From contig CAJULJ010000005.1 of NCBI GenBank assembly GCA_910587395.1, positions 1 to 64,000 on the forward strand: DNA of 64,000 nt. Direction: 5' to 3'. This document shows, one piece after another, positions 18,393 to 26,072 of this stretch (the first letter of the stretch is position 1; each line of letters opens with the position of its first letter). This stretch comes from an uncultured Oscillospiraceae bacterium (lineage in GTDB: Bacteria; Bacillota; Clostridia; Oscillospirales; Oscillospiraceae). A model generated the notes under the pieces. That model searched no databases. It saw only the letters and a program-made list of their open reading frames with translations, and was not told where the DNA came from. The position numbers were made by a program, and so were the translations under genes.

Positions 18393-18430
18393 GCAGAAAA
18401 ACAGCCAACCGGCAGCGGCACCAGTTGGCC
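18393..18430 (-). terminator. terminator of the DUF4430-ECF operon
   Basis: Minus-strand hairpin with GCCAAC/GTTGGC arms (18404-18409 with 18424-18429) extended by further pairs, followed by a T-rich tract (plus-strand A's at 18397-18400). It lies directly after the ECF stop codon. Confidence 0.75.
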
Positions 18431-18434
18431 ATTT

Positions 18435-19064
18435 TCAATCATGATCCGATTTTTTCCACTCACGGGGTTCCGCCTCCTTGGGCTGCTCCGGCGATTTTTC
18501 CGTCCCCGGCGGAGGCTCCGTCGGCGCGGGTCTCAGCGGTCTGCCCCGGCCCATCCCCTGGTAAAGCCGCTCCAGCACCCTGCGCAGGGGAACGAACAGC
18601 AGCAGCGCAATCGCAAAGTTTCCCACGCAGTGGGCAATGTCCAGAGGAATGCCGTTGGCCCATTGGATCACCGCGTAATTCCAGCCGCCCACAAACAGGT
18701 CCACCGGGGCGCACAGCGCCCCGAAGGACAGCCCGAACAGGCCCGACAGAACGGCCCAGCCAAAGGGATTGGTCATTCCCCGCGCAAGCCATGCGGCCAG
18801 GGCCGGCACCAGCCAGATGTAAAGATAGTTGAAGGTCCACAGCCCGAACCCAAAGGTCACATACTCCATCAGCACATAGACGTAGATGGGGTACGCCGCC
18901 TTGCGCCCGAAGGTGACGGCGAACAGCATCACCATCAGCGACACCGGCTCGATATTGGCCAGCCCCGCCATAGCCATCTTGGCCGCGAAGGTCAGCCCGC
19001 CCAGGACGCCGAACAGGGCCACCTCGGACAGGCTCAGGCCCTTCCCCGCGCTCTTCTTAACCAC
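18435..19064 (-). CDS. ECF transporter S component, candidate cobalamin importer
   Basis: 209 aa using a GTG start at 19064 that overlaps the DUF4430 stop (GTGGTTAA). About five to six hydrophobic helices (SEVALFGVLGGLTFAAKM; FAVTFGRKAAYPIYVYVLME; PFGWAVLSGLFGLSFGALCA) fit a vitamin-binding S subunit, which works with a shared ECF A/A'/T module encoded elsewhere. The C-terminal ~35 residues are a charged Pro/Glu tail. The pairing with DUF4430, a domain related to the C-terminal domain of transcobalamin, and location against a B12-dependent pdu locus suggest cobalamin or a precursor as substrate; this is inference. An in-frame start further upstream (19256) would antisense-read nothing but would swallow the DUF4430 gene, so it was rejected. 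Confidence 0.78.
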   Translation of the reverse strand: MVKKSAGKGLSLSEVALFGVLGGLTFAAKMAMAGLANIEPVSLMVMLFAVTFGRKAAYPIYVYVLMEYVTFGFGLWTFNYLYIWLVPALAAWLARGMTNPFGWAVLSGLFGLSFGALCAPVDLFVGGWNYAVIQWANGIPLDIAHCVGNFAIALLLFVPLRRVLERLYQGMGRGRPLRPAPTEPPPGTEKSPEQPKEAEPREWKKSDHD

Positions 19065-19461
19065 CCGTGTAGACGGTGTAGACCAGGGAGATCGCGTCCC
19101 CATCCTGGATCGGCAGCTCAGTGATGCCCAGCTGCGCATACTCGCCGTTCTGGAGCACCGCCCAATAGGACTGGTCCTCCTCGTAAGCAGCCTTCTCGCC
19201 GTCCACCACAAAGAACATCCCGGTCTCATAGGGGTCGTCCTCCACGATTTTCTCATTCACCAGCACCGGAGCCAGGAATTCCTCCGTCGTGGCGCAGGTA
19301 AAGGTTTTTTTGCTCCCGTCCTTGTGGACCACTTCCACAGTGATGGTCTTTTCGCCCTCGCTGGTTGCGGGACGGGTATTGAACCACACGGCGGCCAGGA
19401 CCGCCACAAGCACCGCCAGGACCACCGCACCCAGCGCCACCATTTTATTGTTGGATTTCAT
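19057..19461 (-). CDS. DUF4430 (transcobalamin-like) membrane-anchored protein
   Basis: 134 aa. Short cytosolic N-terminus, one hydrophobic helix (residues ~7-25) acting as signal anchor, then an extracytoplasmic DUF4430-type domain (KTITVEVVHKDGSKKTF through QDGDAISLVYTV). DUF4430 shares its fold with the C-terminal domain of eukaryotic B12 carriers, so the protein may present a corrinoid to the ECF S component whose gene overlaps its stop. Start at 19461 chosen for AAGGAG plus a promoter ending 45 bp upstream; the frame remains open toward 19722 but would cross the pdu terminator. Confidence 0.75.
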   Translation of the reverse strand: MKSNNKMVALGAVVLAVLVAVLAAVWFNTRPATSEGEKTITVEVVHKDGSKKTFTCATTEEFLAPVLVNEKIVEDDPYETGMFFVVDGEKAAYEEDQSYWAVLQNGEYAQLGITELPIQDGDAISLVYTVYTGG

Positions 19462-19510
19462 CCTTTTTTCTCCTTCCCATGCGCAGACCACTTTTCCTCT
19501 GCTGTCTTTG

Positions 19511-19539
19511 ATGATAGCCGCTGCCTCTTCCATTGTCAA
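19511..19539 (-). promoter_or_regulatory. promoter of DUF4430-ECF
   Basis: Minus-strand TTGACA (19539-19534), 17-bp spacer, TATCAT (19516-19511). The leader is only about 45 nt, too short for a cobalamin riboswitch. Confidence 0.8.
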
Positions 19540-19601
19540 TCGTAAGTATTTGTTGTCGCCGTCCTCTTCCTGCCGAAGAAAGTATTCTTTCCCGTTTGGA
19601 A

Positions 19602-19641
19602 CAAAAAAATTCAGCCGATGGATGAAAACATCCATCGGCTG
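19602..19641 (-). terminator. terminator of the pdu operon
   Basis: Minus-strand stem of 13 bp (19612-19624 with 19629-19641, core CAGCCGATGGATG) with a 4-base loop and then T7 (plus-strand A7 at 19603-19609). It ends the 15-kb microcompartment operon directly after pduV. Confidence 0.92.
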
Positions 19642-19642
19642 G

Positions 19643-20149
19643 CTAAAAGTCCCTATCTTTGTCGGACAGCACGATGCGCTTCTGATTGGCCTCCTCCTCC
19701 GTCTCCCAGGGGAGCACGTCACCCGGCTCCTTCAGGTAATTGAGGATCTGCCAGATCCCCTCCCCGGTGTAGGAGCTGACGTGGAAAATGGGGTCGGCCC
19801 CGGCCAGCTTCAGCCAGTTGTGGGCGCGCTCGATGTTCCCCTTCTCCTGGTCGATCTGGGTGACGATGCCGATGACAGGCCGGGTGCAGGAGGCCGCGCA
19901 GGCCGGCGGGTACAGGGAATAGGGCTCGATGGTGCTCAGCAGCAGACCCACCACGTCCGCCTCGTAGGCGTACAGCCCCAGCGCCCGGGCCAGGGTCGCC
20001 ACCTGGGCATACTCCCCCGGCGTATCGATAACCACGCTGTGGTGGTTGACATACTGGGTTTTGTGATAGTGGATGGTGCCCCCCCGCAGCGCCTGAGTGA
20101 GGGTGGTCTTACCGCACTCGCTGCGGCCCACGAACATGATCTTCTTCAT
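19643..20149 (-). CDS. pduV: PduV/EutP-family GTPase
   Basis: 168 aa. P-loop GRSECGKT at residues 8-15, G3 motif DTPGEY (42-47), and TQID where Ras-like GTPases have NKxD, as in EutP. PduV proteins associate with the outside of Pdu microcompartments and have been linked to their positioning; the exact job is not settled. Start 20149 overlaps the PduU stop by 4 bp (ATGA); the frame extends 6 codons upstream without a ribosome site. Last gene of the operon. Confidence 0.9.
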   Translation of the reverse strand: MKKIMFVGRSECGKTTLTQALRGGTIHYHKTQYVNHHSVVIDTPGEYAQVATLARALGLYAYEADVVGLLLSTIEPYSLYPPACAASCTRPVIGIVTQIDQEKGNIERAHNWLKLAGADPIFHVSSYTGEGIWQILNYLKEPGDVLPWETEEEANQKRIVLSDKDRDF

Positions 20150-20544
20150 GTCTTGGTGATCTCGCACACAGTGAAGCCCAGCTTGTTCTGCAAAAAGACC
20201 GTGATGGCCTGCATGGCGGACTGCACATTGGAGATGCGCCCGGTGAAGATCAGCGTACCGCTGAACCGGTCGATGAAGCCCATATCGATCTTGGATGTCT
20301 TGAGGGCAATGTCACCCGCGATAACCGCCGTCTCCGACGGGCACAGGCAGCAGATGCCGATGGCAGCCTGACTGTAGTCCACCTCGGGGTCCAGGCCCAG
20401 CTTCTTGTAGATGATTTCGTCCGGGCTGGCAATGATGTGGGCCAGGGTCACCTGCTTGCCGGGAACCGTCTCCTGAATGAGGCGGATCTTACCCTCCGTC
20501 GTCGCGCCGAATTTCAGCAGGCTGTCAAGTGGTTCTTTCTCCAT
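20146..20544 (-). CDS. pduU: BMC-H shell protein, circularly permuted PduU/EutS type
   Basis: 132 aa. The order of elements (N-terminal strand region GKIRLIQETVPGKQVTLAHIIASP, then AAIGICCLCPSETAVIAGDIAL, ending in the helix SNVQSAMQAITVFLQNKLGF) is that of permuted single-domain BMC shell proteins, which form hexamers capped by a small beta-barrel. ATG at 20544 has AAGGAG 10 bases upstream; a GTG at 20553 does not. Preceded by an unusual GC-rich intercistronic hairpin. Confidence 0.9.
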   Translation of the reverse strand: MEKEPLDSLLKFGATTEGKIRLIQETVPGKQVTLAHIIASPDEIIYKKLGLDPEVDYSQAAIGICCLCPSETAVIAGDIALKTSKIDMGFIDRFSGTLIFTGRISNVQSAMQAITVFLQNKLGFTVCEITKT

Positions 20545-20577
20545 GGCCGGCACACTCCTTCACAGTTTTCTATGGCG

Positions 20578-20610
20578 CCGGCCCGGCCGGTATCGCCCCG
20601 GCCGGGCCGG
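20578..20610 (-). other. GC-rich intercistronic hairpin between pduT and pduU
   Basis: Perfect 13-bp stem (20578-20590, CCGGCCCGGCCGG, with 20598-20610) and 7-base loop, without a T-run on either strand. It could stabilise the upstream transcript end or damp expression of pduU-pduV relative to the rest of the shell genes. Confidence 0.6.
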
Positions 20611-20620
20611 TCAAATTTTG

Positions 20621-21169
20621 TCAGTTCAGCTTCTCCAGCAGGCCCTTGTGGGGAGAGGGGATCACGCAGGTGCTGGTGATGTCCCCGGTGTCCGCCAGCT
20701 GAGTCAGGCAGCTGTTGACGGCCGACTTCACGGCGGACACCTCCCCCGTCAGGGTGAGGAAGCCCTTGCCGCCCAGTCCCCGGGCCACCCGCACGTCCAT
20801 GAGGGTGACGTTGGAGGCCTTGGCCGCGATGTCCGCCGCCCGCACAATGGTGAGGGCGGACATGGTCTCCACCATGCCGATGGCGGCGATTTTCTCCACC
20901 TCCACGGTGCCCACCAGGGCGCCGGGGACGGAGTCGTGCACGTTGTTGATGGTGTGGTCACAGATGAGGTAGGCTCCCGCCACCTGACGGCCCGTCTCCA
21001 TCGAGCTCTTGACGGCCCCCACCTGCCCGCTGATGAGGATGATGTACTTGCCCGGGCAGATGGCGGTGGCCACCAGCAGCTCCACATTGGCGGCCTTCAG
21101 CATTTCATCGGCGGTCTGCACCCCGGCGGGGATGCTTTTCAGCTCGATCAATCCAATCGACTTTCCCAT
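20621..21169 (-). CDS. pduT: BMC-T shell protein with Fe-S cysteine, PduT
   Basis: 182 aa, two tandem BMC domains (residues ~1-90 and ~95-182). C38, in VATAICPGKYI, sits at the position known from Salmonella/Citrobacter PduT to coordinate a [4Fe-4S] cluster at the threefold axis of the trimer, a proposed electron conduit across the shell. It is encoded next to PduS, the flavo-iron-sulfur cobalamin reductase that binds PduT. AGAGGAC ribosome site. Confidence 0.92.
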   Translation of the reverse strand: MGKSIGLIELKSIPAGVQTADEMLKAANVELLVATAICPGKYIILISGQVGAVKSSMETGRQVAGAYLICDHTINNVHDSVPGALVGTVEVEKIAAIGMVETMSALTIVRAADIAAKASNVTLMDVRVARGLGGKGFLTLTGEVSAVKSAVNSCLTQLADTGDITSTCVIPSPHKGLLEKLN

Positions 21170-21195
21170 AAGCGTCCTCTTTTCTTACAAAGTCG

Positions 21196-22518
21196 TCAAG
21201 CCTGAATGACGATGCTGTCGCCGTCAATGGCCGTAATCGTTCCCGCGATGCTCGCGTGGATGTTGGACCCCAGCTTGCCCTCGGGAATCCTGGCAATCAG
21301 ATCACCCTTGTTCACCGCCGCGCCCACGCCGGCCACCGGCTCGGAGGGAGCGCCCACGCCCTGGCGCAGAGGCAGTGTCACCTTTGCGTAGGCCGGGACG
21401 GTCTCGTCCATGGGCGCGTCTACGTCGTAGGCGGACAGCCCCAGCTGGTGGATGAGCTTGTGCACCGGGTATCGCTTGTAGTCCCGGAAGGGGGCGGCGT
21501 GCTCCGGCTTGTTGTTCAAGCTGTTGCGGATGCCCTTGCCGGCCAGGATGTTCTTCATATTGCTGTTCAGCTTCCAGGGCTGGAGGCCCATGACGCAGGC
21601 GTACTCGCACAGGCGGCAGCCCACGCACAGATAGGCGTTCATGGGGGTCTGCTCAGGGTCGCACAGGGACCCGTAGGCCGCCACCCGCATGAGCTTGTGG
21701 GGCTGGATGCGGTGGCCCAGCATACCCCGGGGGCAGACCTCGGAGCACAGGGAGCACTGCATACAGGCCGTCGCCGCCCGACGGGTGGAGTCGGTGATGG
21801 GCCGTTCCAGGCTCACCAGCAGGGGGTGCCCCGCCGGGACCACAATGAGGCCTTTGGTGGTCTTGGTGACGGCGCTGCCCAAGCTGACGATCTTGCCCAT
21901 CATGGGGCCGCCGTTGACCACCTTGTAATCACTGACGGTGGGGCCGCCGGCCAGGGCCAGGGCCTCCGCCACGGTGATGCCCAGCGGGACCTTCACGGTC
22001 TTGGGCGCGCGCACCGCGCCGGTGAGGGTGACATACTTTTCCACCACCGGCCTGCCCTCAGAGGCGTCCAGCACGTTCAGCGCGGTCTCCACGTTAGTGA
22101 CCACCACGCCCACGTTCAGGGGGATACCCCCCTCCGGGACGATGCGGCCCGTGACCTCGTAGACAATGACCTGCTCGTCGCCCGCCGGGTAAAACGCCCC
22201 CAGCAGATGGACGCTCAGCCTCGGGTGCCTGGGCAGCTCCCGCTTCAAGGACTCCGCCGCGGCGTGGTAATGCTCCTTCAGCGCCACCACGCCCCGTTCC
22301 GCCCCCACCTGATCCACGATCAGATCCAAGGCGGTAAGCAACTTTTCCGCCTGACGGTCCATCAGCTGCTGGTCCACCCGGAGCAGAGGCTCGCACTCCG
22401 CCCCGTTGATGATGACCGTGTCAGCCTTTGCGTTGAGCTTGACGTGGGTGGGGAAGCCGGCGCCGCCGGCCCCCACCACGCCCGCGCTCTGGACCTGGGC
22501 GATCAAATTTTCAGACAT
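21196..22518 (-). CDS. pduS: cobalamin reductase, RnfC-like
   Basis: 440 aa. RnfC/Nqo1-like flavoprotein: GAGGAGFPTHVKL (residues ~17-29) is the nucleotide-binding glycine loop; two [4Fe-4S] motifs are C252/C255/C258/C262 and C298/C301/C304/C308. A C-terminal biotinyl-like barrel (residues ~375-440) ends the protein. PduS reduces cob(III)/cob(II)alamin so PduO can re-adenosylate it inside the compartment. ATG 22518 has AAGGGG 9 bases upstream; the GTG at 22527 was rejected. Confidence 0.93.
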   Translation of the reverse strand: MSENLIAQVQSAGVVGAGGAGFPTHVKLNAKADTVIINGAECEPLLRVDQQLMDRQAEKLLTALDLIVDQVGAERGVVALKEHYHAAAESLKRELPRHPRLSVHLLGAFYPAGDEQVIVYEVTGRIVPEGGIPLNVGVVVTNVETALNVLDASEGRPVVEKYVTLTGAVRAPKTVKVPLGITVAEALALAGGPTVSDYKVVNGGPMMGKIVSLGSAVTKTTKGLIVVPAGHPLLVSLERPITDSTRRAATACMQCSLCSEVCPRGMLGHRIQPHKLMRVAAYGSLCDPEQTPMNAYLCVGCRLCEYACVMGLQPWKLNSNMKNILAGKGIRNSLNNKPEHAAPFRDYKRYPVHKLIHQLGLSAYDVDAPMDETVPAYAKVTLPLRQGVGAPSEPVAGVGAAVNKGDLIARIPEGKLGSNIHASIAGTITAIDGDSIVIQA

Positions 22519-22536
22519 AAGGCGCACCCCTTCCGA

Positions 22537-23955
22537 TTATCGGACGTCCAGGCCTCCGACCAGCACACATCTGCGCCGCCGGGCGAAGGACTTGGCCGTG
22601 GTCAGCCCCTCTCCGGTGGGACCGGCGATGGTAAATGTGGTGCAGCCCTCGCCGCCCACGCCGATTCCGGCGTAGGAGGGGCCGTTCTTCACAAAAATGG
22701 TGGTCTGGATCAGCTTGGCCATCTTGGTCAGCTTATCCACGTTCCGGGAGTGCATCATGGCGGTATGCCGGTTGCCGTGCTCCACCCGGATGGCCATGTC
22801 GATGGCGGCGTCCACATCGGGCACCCGCACCACGGGCAGAATGGGCATCATCAGCTCCACCTGCACGAAGGGGTGGTCCTCGGTGGCCTCCACCATAATG
22901 ATCTTTACCTCGGGCCCGACGCTGATGCCCACCTTCTCCAGGATATATTTGGCGCTCTTGCCCACGAAGGCGGTGACGGGGTGCTTGCCATCCTCCTGGA
23001 CCACCAGCTTCACCAGCTTGTCGATGATCCCGGGGTCCTTGACCTCATAAGCGCCGCTCTTCTTCATGTTGAACATGAGGTAGTCGGCGATGGAATCCAC
23101 CGCGATGACCTCTTTTTCCGCGATACAGGGCAGGTTGTTGTCAAAGCTGCACCCGTCCACGATGTCCTGGGCGGCCTTTTCGATGTTGGCGGTCTCGTCC
23201 ACCACCACGGGGGGATTGCCCGCGCCCGCGCCGATGGCCTTCTTGCCGCTGGACAGCACCGTCTTGACAATGCCCGGGCCGCCAGTGGCCACCAGCATGC
23301 GCACCGCCGGATGGTTCATCATGGCGTTGGTGTTCTCAATGGAGGGCTCGGCCACGGTGACCACCAGGTTGGCGGGCGCGCCCACACGGGCCAGGGCCCG
23401 GTTGATGAGCTGAATCAGATGCAGGGACACCATTTTGGCCCGGGGATGGGGGCTGAACACCACAGAGTTGCCCGCCGCCAGCATACCGATGGAGTTGCAG
23501 ATGACGGTCTCGGTGGGGTTGGTGGTGGGGGTGATGGCCCCAATGACGCCAAAGGGGGAATACTCCACCAGCGTCAAGCCGTCGTCGCCGCTCATGGCGT
23601 CGGTGGTCAGATCCTCGATGCCGGGGGTCTTGGTGGCCGCCAGACGGTTTTTCACCAGCTTATACTCATACGCGCCCATGCCGGTCTCTTCCACGGCCAG
23701 GCGGGAGATGTAGTCCAGATTCTCCTCCTCCAGCACCACGTCCCGGATGGCCTGAACATAGGTAGCCCGGTCGTGCATGGAGCAGTTCAGATATTTCTTC
23801 TGGGCGGCAGCGGCGGCCTCCACGGCCTCGTTCATGGTCTCGAACACGCCCCAGTCGCCGCCGGCGGCGGCGCAGTTGGGCTCGGCGCTGCCCATATCCA
23901 CTTTGTTGAGCACCTGCTGAACGATGCTGGCCACCAGTTTTTCGTCAAAGTTCAT
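22537..23955 (-). CDS. pduP: CoA-acylating propionaldehyde dehydrogenase
   Basis: 472 aa, family length. Oxidises propionaldehyde (or 3-hydroxypropionaldehyde) with NAD+ and CoA. The catalytic cysteine is C277 in SFDNNLPCIAEKEV. Residues 1-20, MNFDEKLVASIVQQVLNKVD, form an amphipathic helix of the encapsulation-peptide type, followed by a flexible linker; its first five residues match those of PduD. Strong AAGGAGGG site. Lies between pduO and pduS. Confidence 0.95.
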   Translation of the reverse strand: MNFDEKLVASIVQQVLNKVDMGSAEPNCAAAGGDWGVFETMNEAVEAAAAAQKKYLNCSMHDRATYVQAIRDVVLEEENLDYISRLAVEETGMGAYEYKLVKNRLAATKTPGIEDLTTDAMSGDDGLTLVEYSPFGVIGAITPTTNPTETVICNSIGMLAAGNSVVFSPHPRAKMVSLHLIQLINRALARVGAPANLVVTVAEPSIENTNAMMNHPAVRMLVATGGPGIVKTVLSSGKKAIGAGAGNPPVVVDETANIEKAAQDIVDGCSFDNNLPCIAEKEVIAVDSIADYLMFNMKKSGAYEVKDPGIIDKLVKLVVQEDGKHPVTAFVGKSAKYILEKVGISVGPEVKIIMVEATEDHPFVQVELMMPILPVVRVPDVDAAIDMAIRVEHGNRHTAMMHSRNVDKLTKMAKLIQTTIFVKNGPSYAGIGVGGEGCTTFTIAGPTGEGLTTAKSFARRRRCVLVGGLDVR

Positions 23956-23970
23956 ATGCGTGGTCCCTCC

Positions 23971-24939
23971 TTAAATAGACATTGCGTAACGCGCGATCTC
24001 CATGTCCTGCTCCACCGTCCCGCCGGACACGCCGATCCCCCCGCAGACCTTGCCGTCCACAATATAGGGGAATCCGCCGCCAAACAGAACGATTTTGCCC
24101 GGGTTGGAACTCTCGATCCCATAGAGGGGACCGTCCGGCCGGGAGGCCGTGCCCAACTCGTGGGTGGGCATCTGGAAAGCAAAGGCGGTGTAAGCCTTGC
24201 CCGCCGACACCTCAATGCTTCCCACAAAGGCGCCCTCCATCCGCTGGAGCAGCATCAGGTTGCCCCCCGCGTCTACGGCGGAAAACACCACCGGAACGCC
24301 CAGCTCCTTGGATTTCTCCTCGGCCCTGTCCGCCATGCGGTGCAGGACCTCCAGGCTCATGGGGGGCAGACCGCGGTCAGTCTGCTGTGCCATCACCTCT
24401 TTCACCATCTCCGTCACCTTTTCCCGCATCTGGGTCAGGTCCTCCTGGAGCCGCGCCATGGCGTAGATGGCGTCGGACAGGCGGTTGATGTAGCGCACCA
24501 GCACCTCCCGCACGGGCAACTCCACAATCCGCCGCTCCGCCCGCCGGACGATGGTCCGGGCCACATGGAGCGCCGCCGAGGCGGGGTCCACGCCGGGGAT
24601 GACAAAATGGGTCTGCCTGCCGGTGGTCTCGGTGCAGGTGTCCACCACACCCTCCAGGAACGCCACGTCCTCTTCGGAGATGTTCCCCTTGAGGGCGGCG
24701 GCGGTTTCCGGCGAATCGCTGGCCAGCTCCGCGCCCACGGAAAACAGCCGCCCTTGAATTTTGCGGACCGTGGTGCGGATAAATTCGTTGTCGGTCTGGG
24801 TATAGGCCAGACCCAGCATGGAGTTGGCCTCGTCAATGGTGCCGTAGCAATCCACCTTGGGGTCGGATTTGCTCACCCGGCCCCCGCCCACGAGGCTGGT
24901 CTGGCCCTTGTCGCCGCCTCTGGTATAGAGGTTTGCCAT
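23971..24939 (-). CDS. pduO: ATP:cob(I)alamin adenosyltransferase fused to a GlcG/HbpS domain
   Basis: 322 aa. Residues ~1-180 are a PduO-type adenosyltransferase (YTRGGDKGQTSLVGG phosphate loop; GTIDEANSMLG; the RRAERRIVEL helix); residues ~190-322 are the PduOC/GlcG domain (VVFSAVDAGGNLMLLQRM; GGFPYIVDGKVCGGIGVSGG), which in PduO binds heme. It restores adenosylcobalamin for the diol dehydratase. GGAGGTGG site; its ATG overlaps the pduN stop by one base (TGATG). Confidence 0.94.
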   Translation of the reverse strand: MANLYTRGGDKGQTSLVGGGRVSKSDPKVDCYGTIDEANSMLGLAYTQTDNEFIRTTVRKIQGRLFSVGAELASDSPETAAALKGNISEEDVAFLEGVVDTCTETTGRQTHFVIPGVDPASAALHVARTIVRRAERRIVELPVREVLVRYINRLSDAIYAMARLQEDLTQMREKVTEMVKEVMAQQTDRGLPPMSLEVLHRMADRAEEKSKELGVPVVFSAVDAGGNLMLLQRMEGAFVGSIEVSAGKAYTAFAFQMPTHELGTASRPDGPLYGIESSNPGKIVLFGGGFPYIVDGKVCGGIGVSGGTVEQDMEIARYAMSI

Positions 24940-25205
24940 CAGCCCACCTCCACCGTATCCACGATGCCCACGATGGCCTTGTCGATGGGGGCGGAGGCGT
25001 TCTGGAACACGTACCGGGCCGAGCTGCCCTGGCTGACGATGACGATCTCACCGGTACCCGCGCCCACGGAATCCACAGCGATTTCAGTGCTGCCCTCCCG
25101 CTCCAGGCGCTCGGTGAGCTTCTCCACGATGAGCAGCTTCATTCCGACCAGGTCCTTGTTCTTACTGGTGGAGACTACCGTTCCGATCACTCTGCCTAAA
25201 TACAT
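24939..25205 (-). CDS. pduN: BMC-P pentameric vertex protein (EutN/CcmL family)
   Basis: 88 aa. MYLGRVIGTVVSTSKNKDL and VDSVGAGTGEIVIVSQGSSAR are diagnostic of the pentamer family that closes the twelve vertices of the shell. The gene overlaps pduO by one base and follows the flavoprotein-like gene by 15 bp. Only one BMC-P is present, so this is probably the sole vertex protein of this compartment. Confidence 0.95.
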   Translation of the reverse strand: MYLGRVIGTVVSTSKNKDLVGMKLLIVEKLTERLEREGSTEIAVDSVGAGTGEIVIVSQGSSARYVFQNASAPIDKAIVGIVDTVEVG

Positions 25206-25220
25206 TTCGCTCCACCCTCC

Positions 25221-26054
25221 TTACGATTCAATTTGAATGGTGACGCCCAGCCGCCGGGCCTCATCGGAGGCCAGCGCCGTGACGATTGTGCCCCTGGGGA
25301 CCACGATCACCGCGCCCCGGGGGGCGGTATTGACGGCCTTCACACTGAGGACCTTGCCCGTCATGGCGGGCCGGATCACCCTGCCGCCCTGGGCCGCGGG
25401 CTGCTGCCCCTTGACGGAAGGGGCGGACCTCGCCGCCTGTGCGGGCAGGAAGCTGTAAACAGCCTTGCGCACAGCCTTTGCCATATCCTCCGCGGAGGTC
25501 AGGCGTGCGCCGTAGGCCTGCAGCTTCTCCAGGTTGTCGTGGAGCGCGTCCCGCATGGGGCGGGTCATGTGATAGCCCAGCTCCTTCCGCCTGGGGTTGT
25601 CCGGGCAGGCCCCGTCCACGGCGATCACCACGTTCTTCCCCTTCAGCAGCCCGTTAAAAATCATGGTGGCGGCGGGGGTCTCCGGCATGCAGCCGGCCAG
25701 ATAGGCCGCCGTGCGCACCGTCAAAGCGGGCACCAGGATGGTGTCGAACCGGGCGGCCACCTGTTCGGGGAACCCGTCCGGCGACTCCACCCAGAGCTCC
25801 TCCGGGTCCAGCGCGGCCCGCACGGCCTCCTCGCCCGTCACATACACGGCACTGCGGGTCATGAGCACATGGTAGGTAAAGCCCTCGCTTTTCAGCTGCT
25901 TCAATTCCTCCAGCGCGGCGGGGACGCCGATGGCCGCGCCGGTAACCACCACCAGCGCCCGCTTCTGCCGGTCCACCAGCTTTTGCACCACCCGCTCCGC
26001 CAGCTCGTCGGCCAGCAGGGCGAGGGCCATGTCTTTACGCTCTTGCTCGGTCAA
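25221..26054 (-). CDS. flavoprotein-like BMC-associated protein of unknown function
   Basis: 277 aa. The N-terminal helix (residues ~1-30) is followed by a Rossmann-like segment (RALVVVTGAAIGVPAALEEL; YHVLMTRSAVYVTG; DTILVPALTVRTAAYLAG; VVIAVDGACPD) reminiscent of flavin-dependent decarboxylase/flavoprotein domains (PF02441-like). The last ~50 residues (GRVIRPAMTGKVL, then GAVIVVPRGTIVTALASDEA) form a separate small module that I associate with tails of other microcompartment proteins. The start is TTG with GGCGGTG 8 bases upstream. No standard Pdu name fits. It could carry FMN/FAD for redox balance or help corrinoid reduction; both are guesses. Confidence 0.6.
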   Translation of the reverse strand: MTEQERKDMALALLADELAERVVQKLVDRQKRALVVVTGAAIGVPAALEELKQLKSEGFTYHVLMTRSAVYVTGEEAVRAALDPEELWVESPDGFPEQVAARFDTILVPALTVRTAAYLAGCMPETPAATMIFNGLLKGKNVVIAVDGACPDNPRRKELGYHMTRPMRDALHDNLEKLQAYGARLTSAEDMAKAVRKAVYSFLPAQAARSAPSVKGQQPAAQGGRVIRPAMTGKVLSVKAVNTAPRGAVIVVPRGTIVTALASDEARRLGVTIQIES

Positions 26055-26072
26055 TGGTTGTTCACCGCCTTA

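Noticed and set aside
19462..19722. N-terminal extension of the DUF4430 protein
   Set aside because: The longer frame would read through the pdu terminator and the TTGACA promoter. AAGGAG before ATG 19461 is a better start.
20545..20553. GTG start of pduU at 20553
   Set aside because: It would lie directly on the AAGGAG site; ATG 20544 has correct spacing.
21256..25236. Very long open frame on the plus strand opposite pduS-pduN
   Set aside because: It is antisense to four convincing pdu genes, has His/Gly/Val-rich composition typical of GC-rich shadow frames and no ribosome site. Similar long plus-strand frames opposite the opp and BMC genes were dismissed for the same reason.
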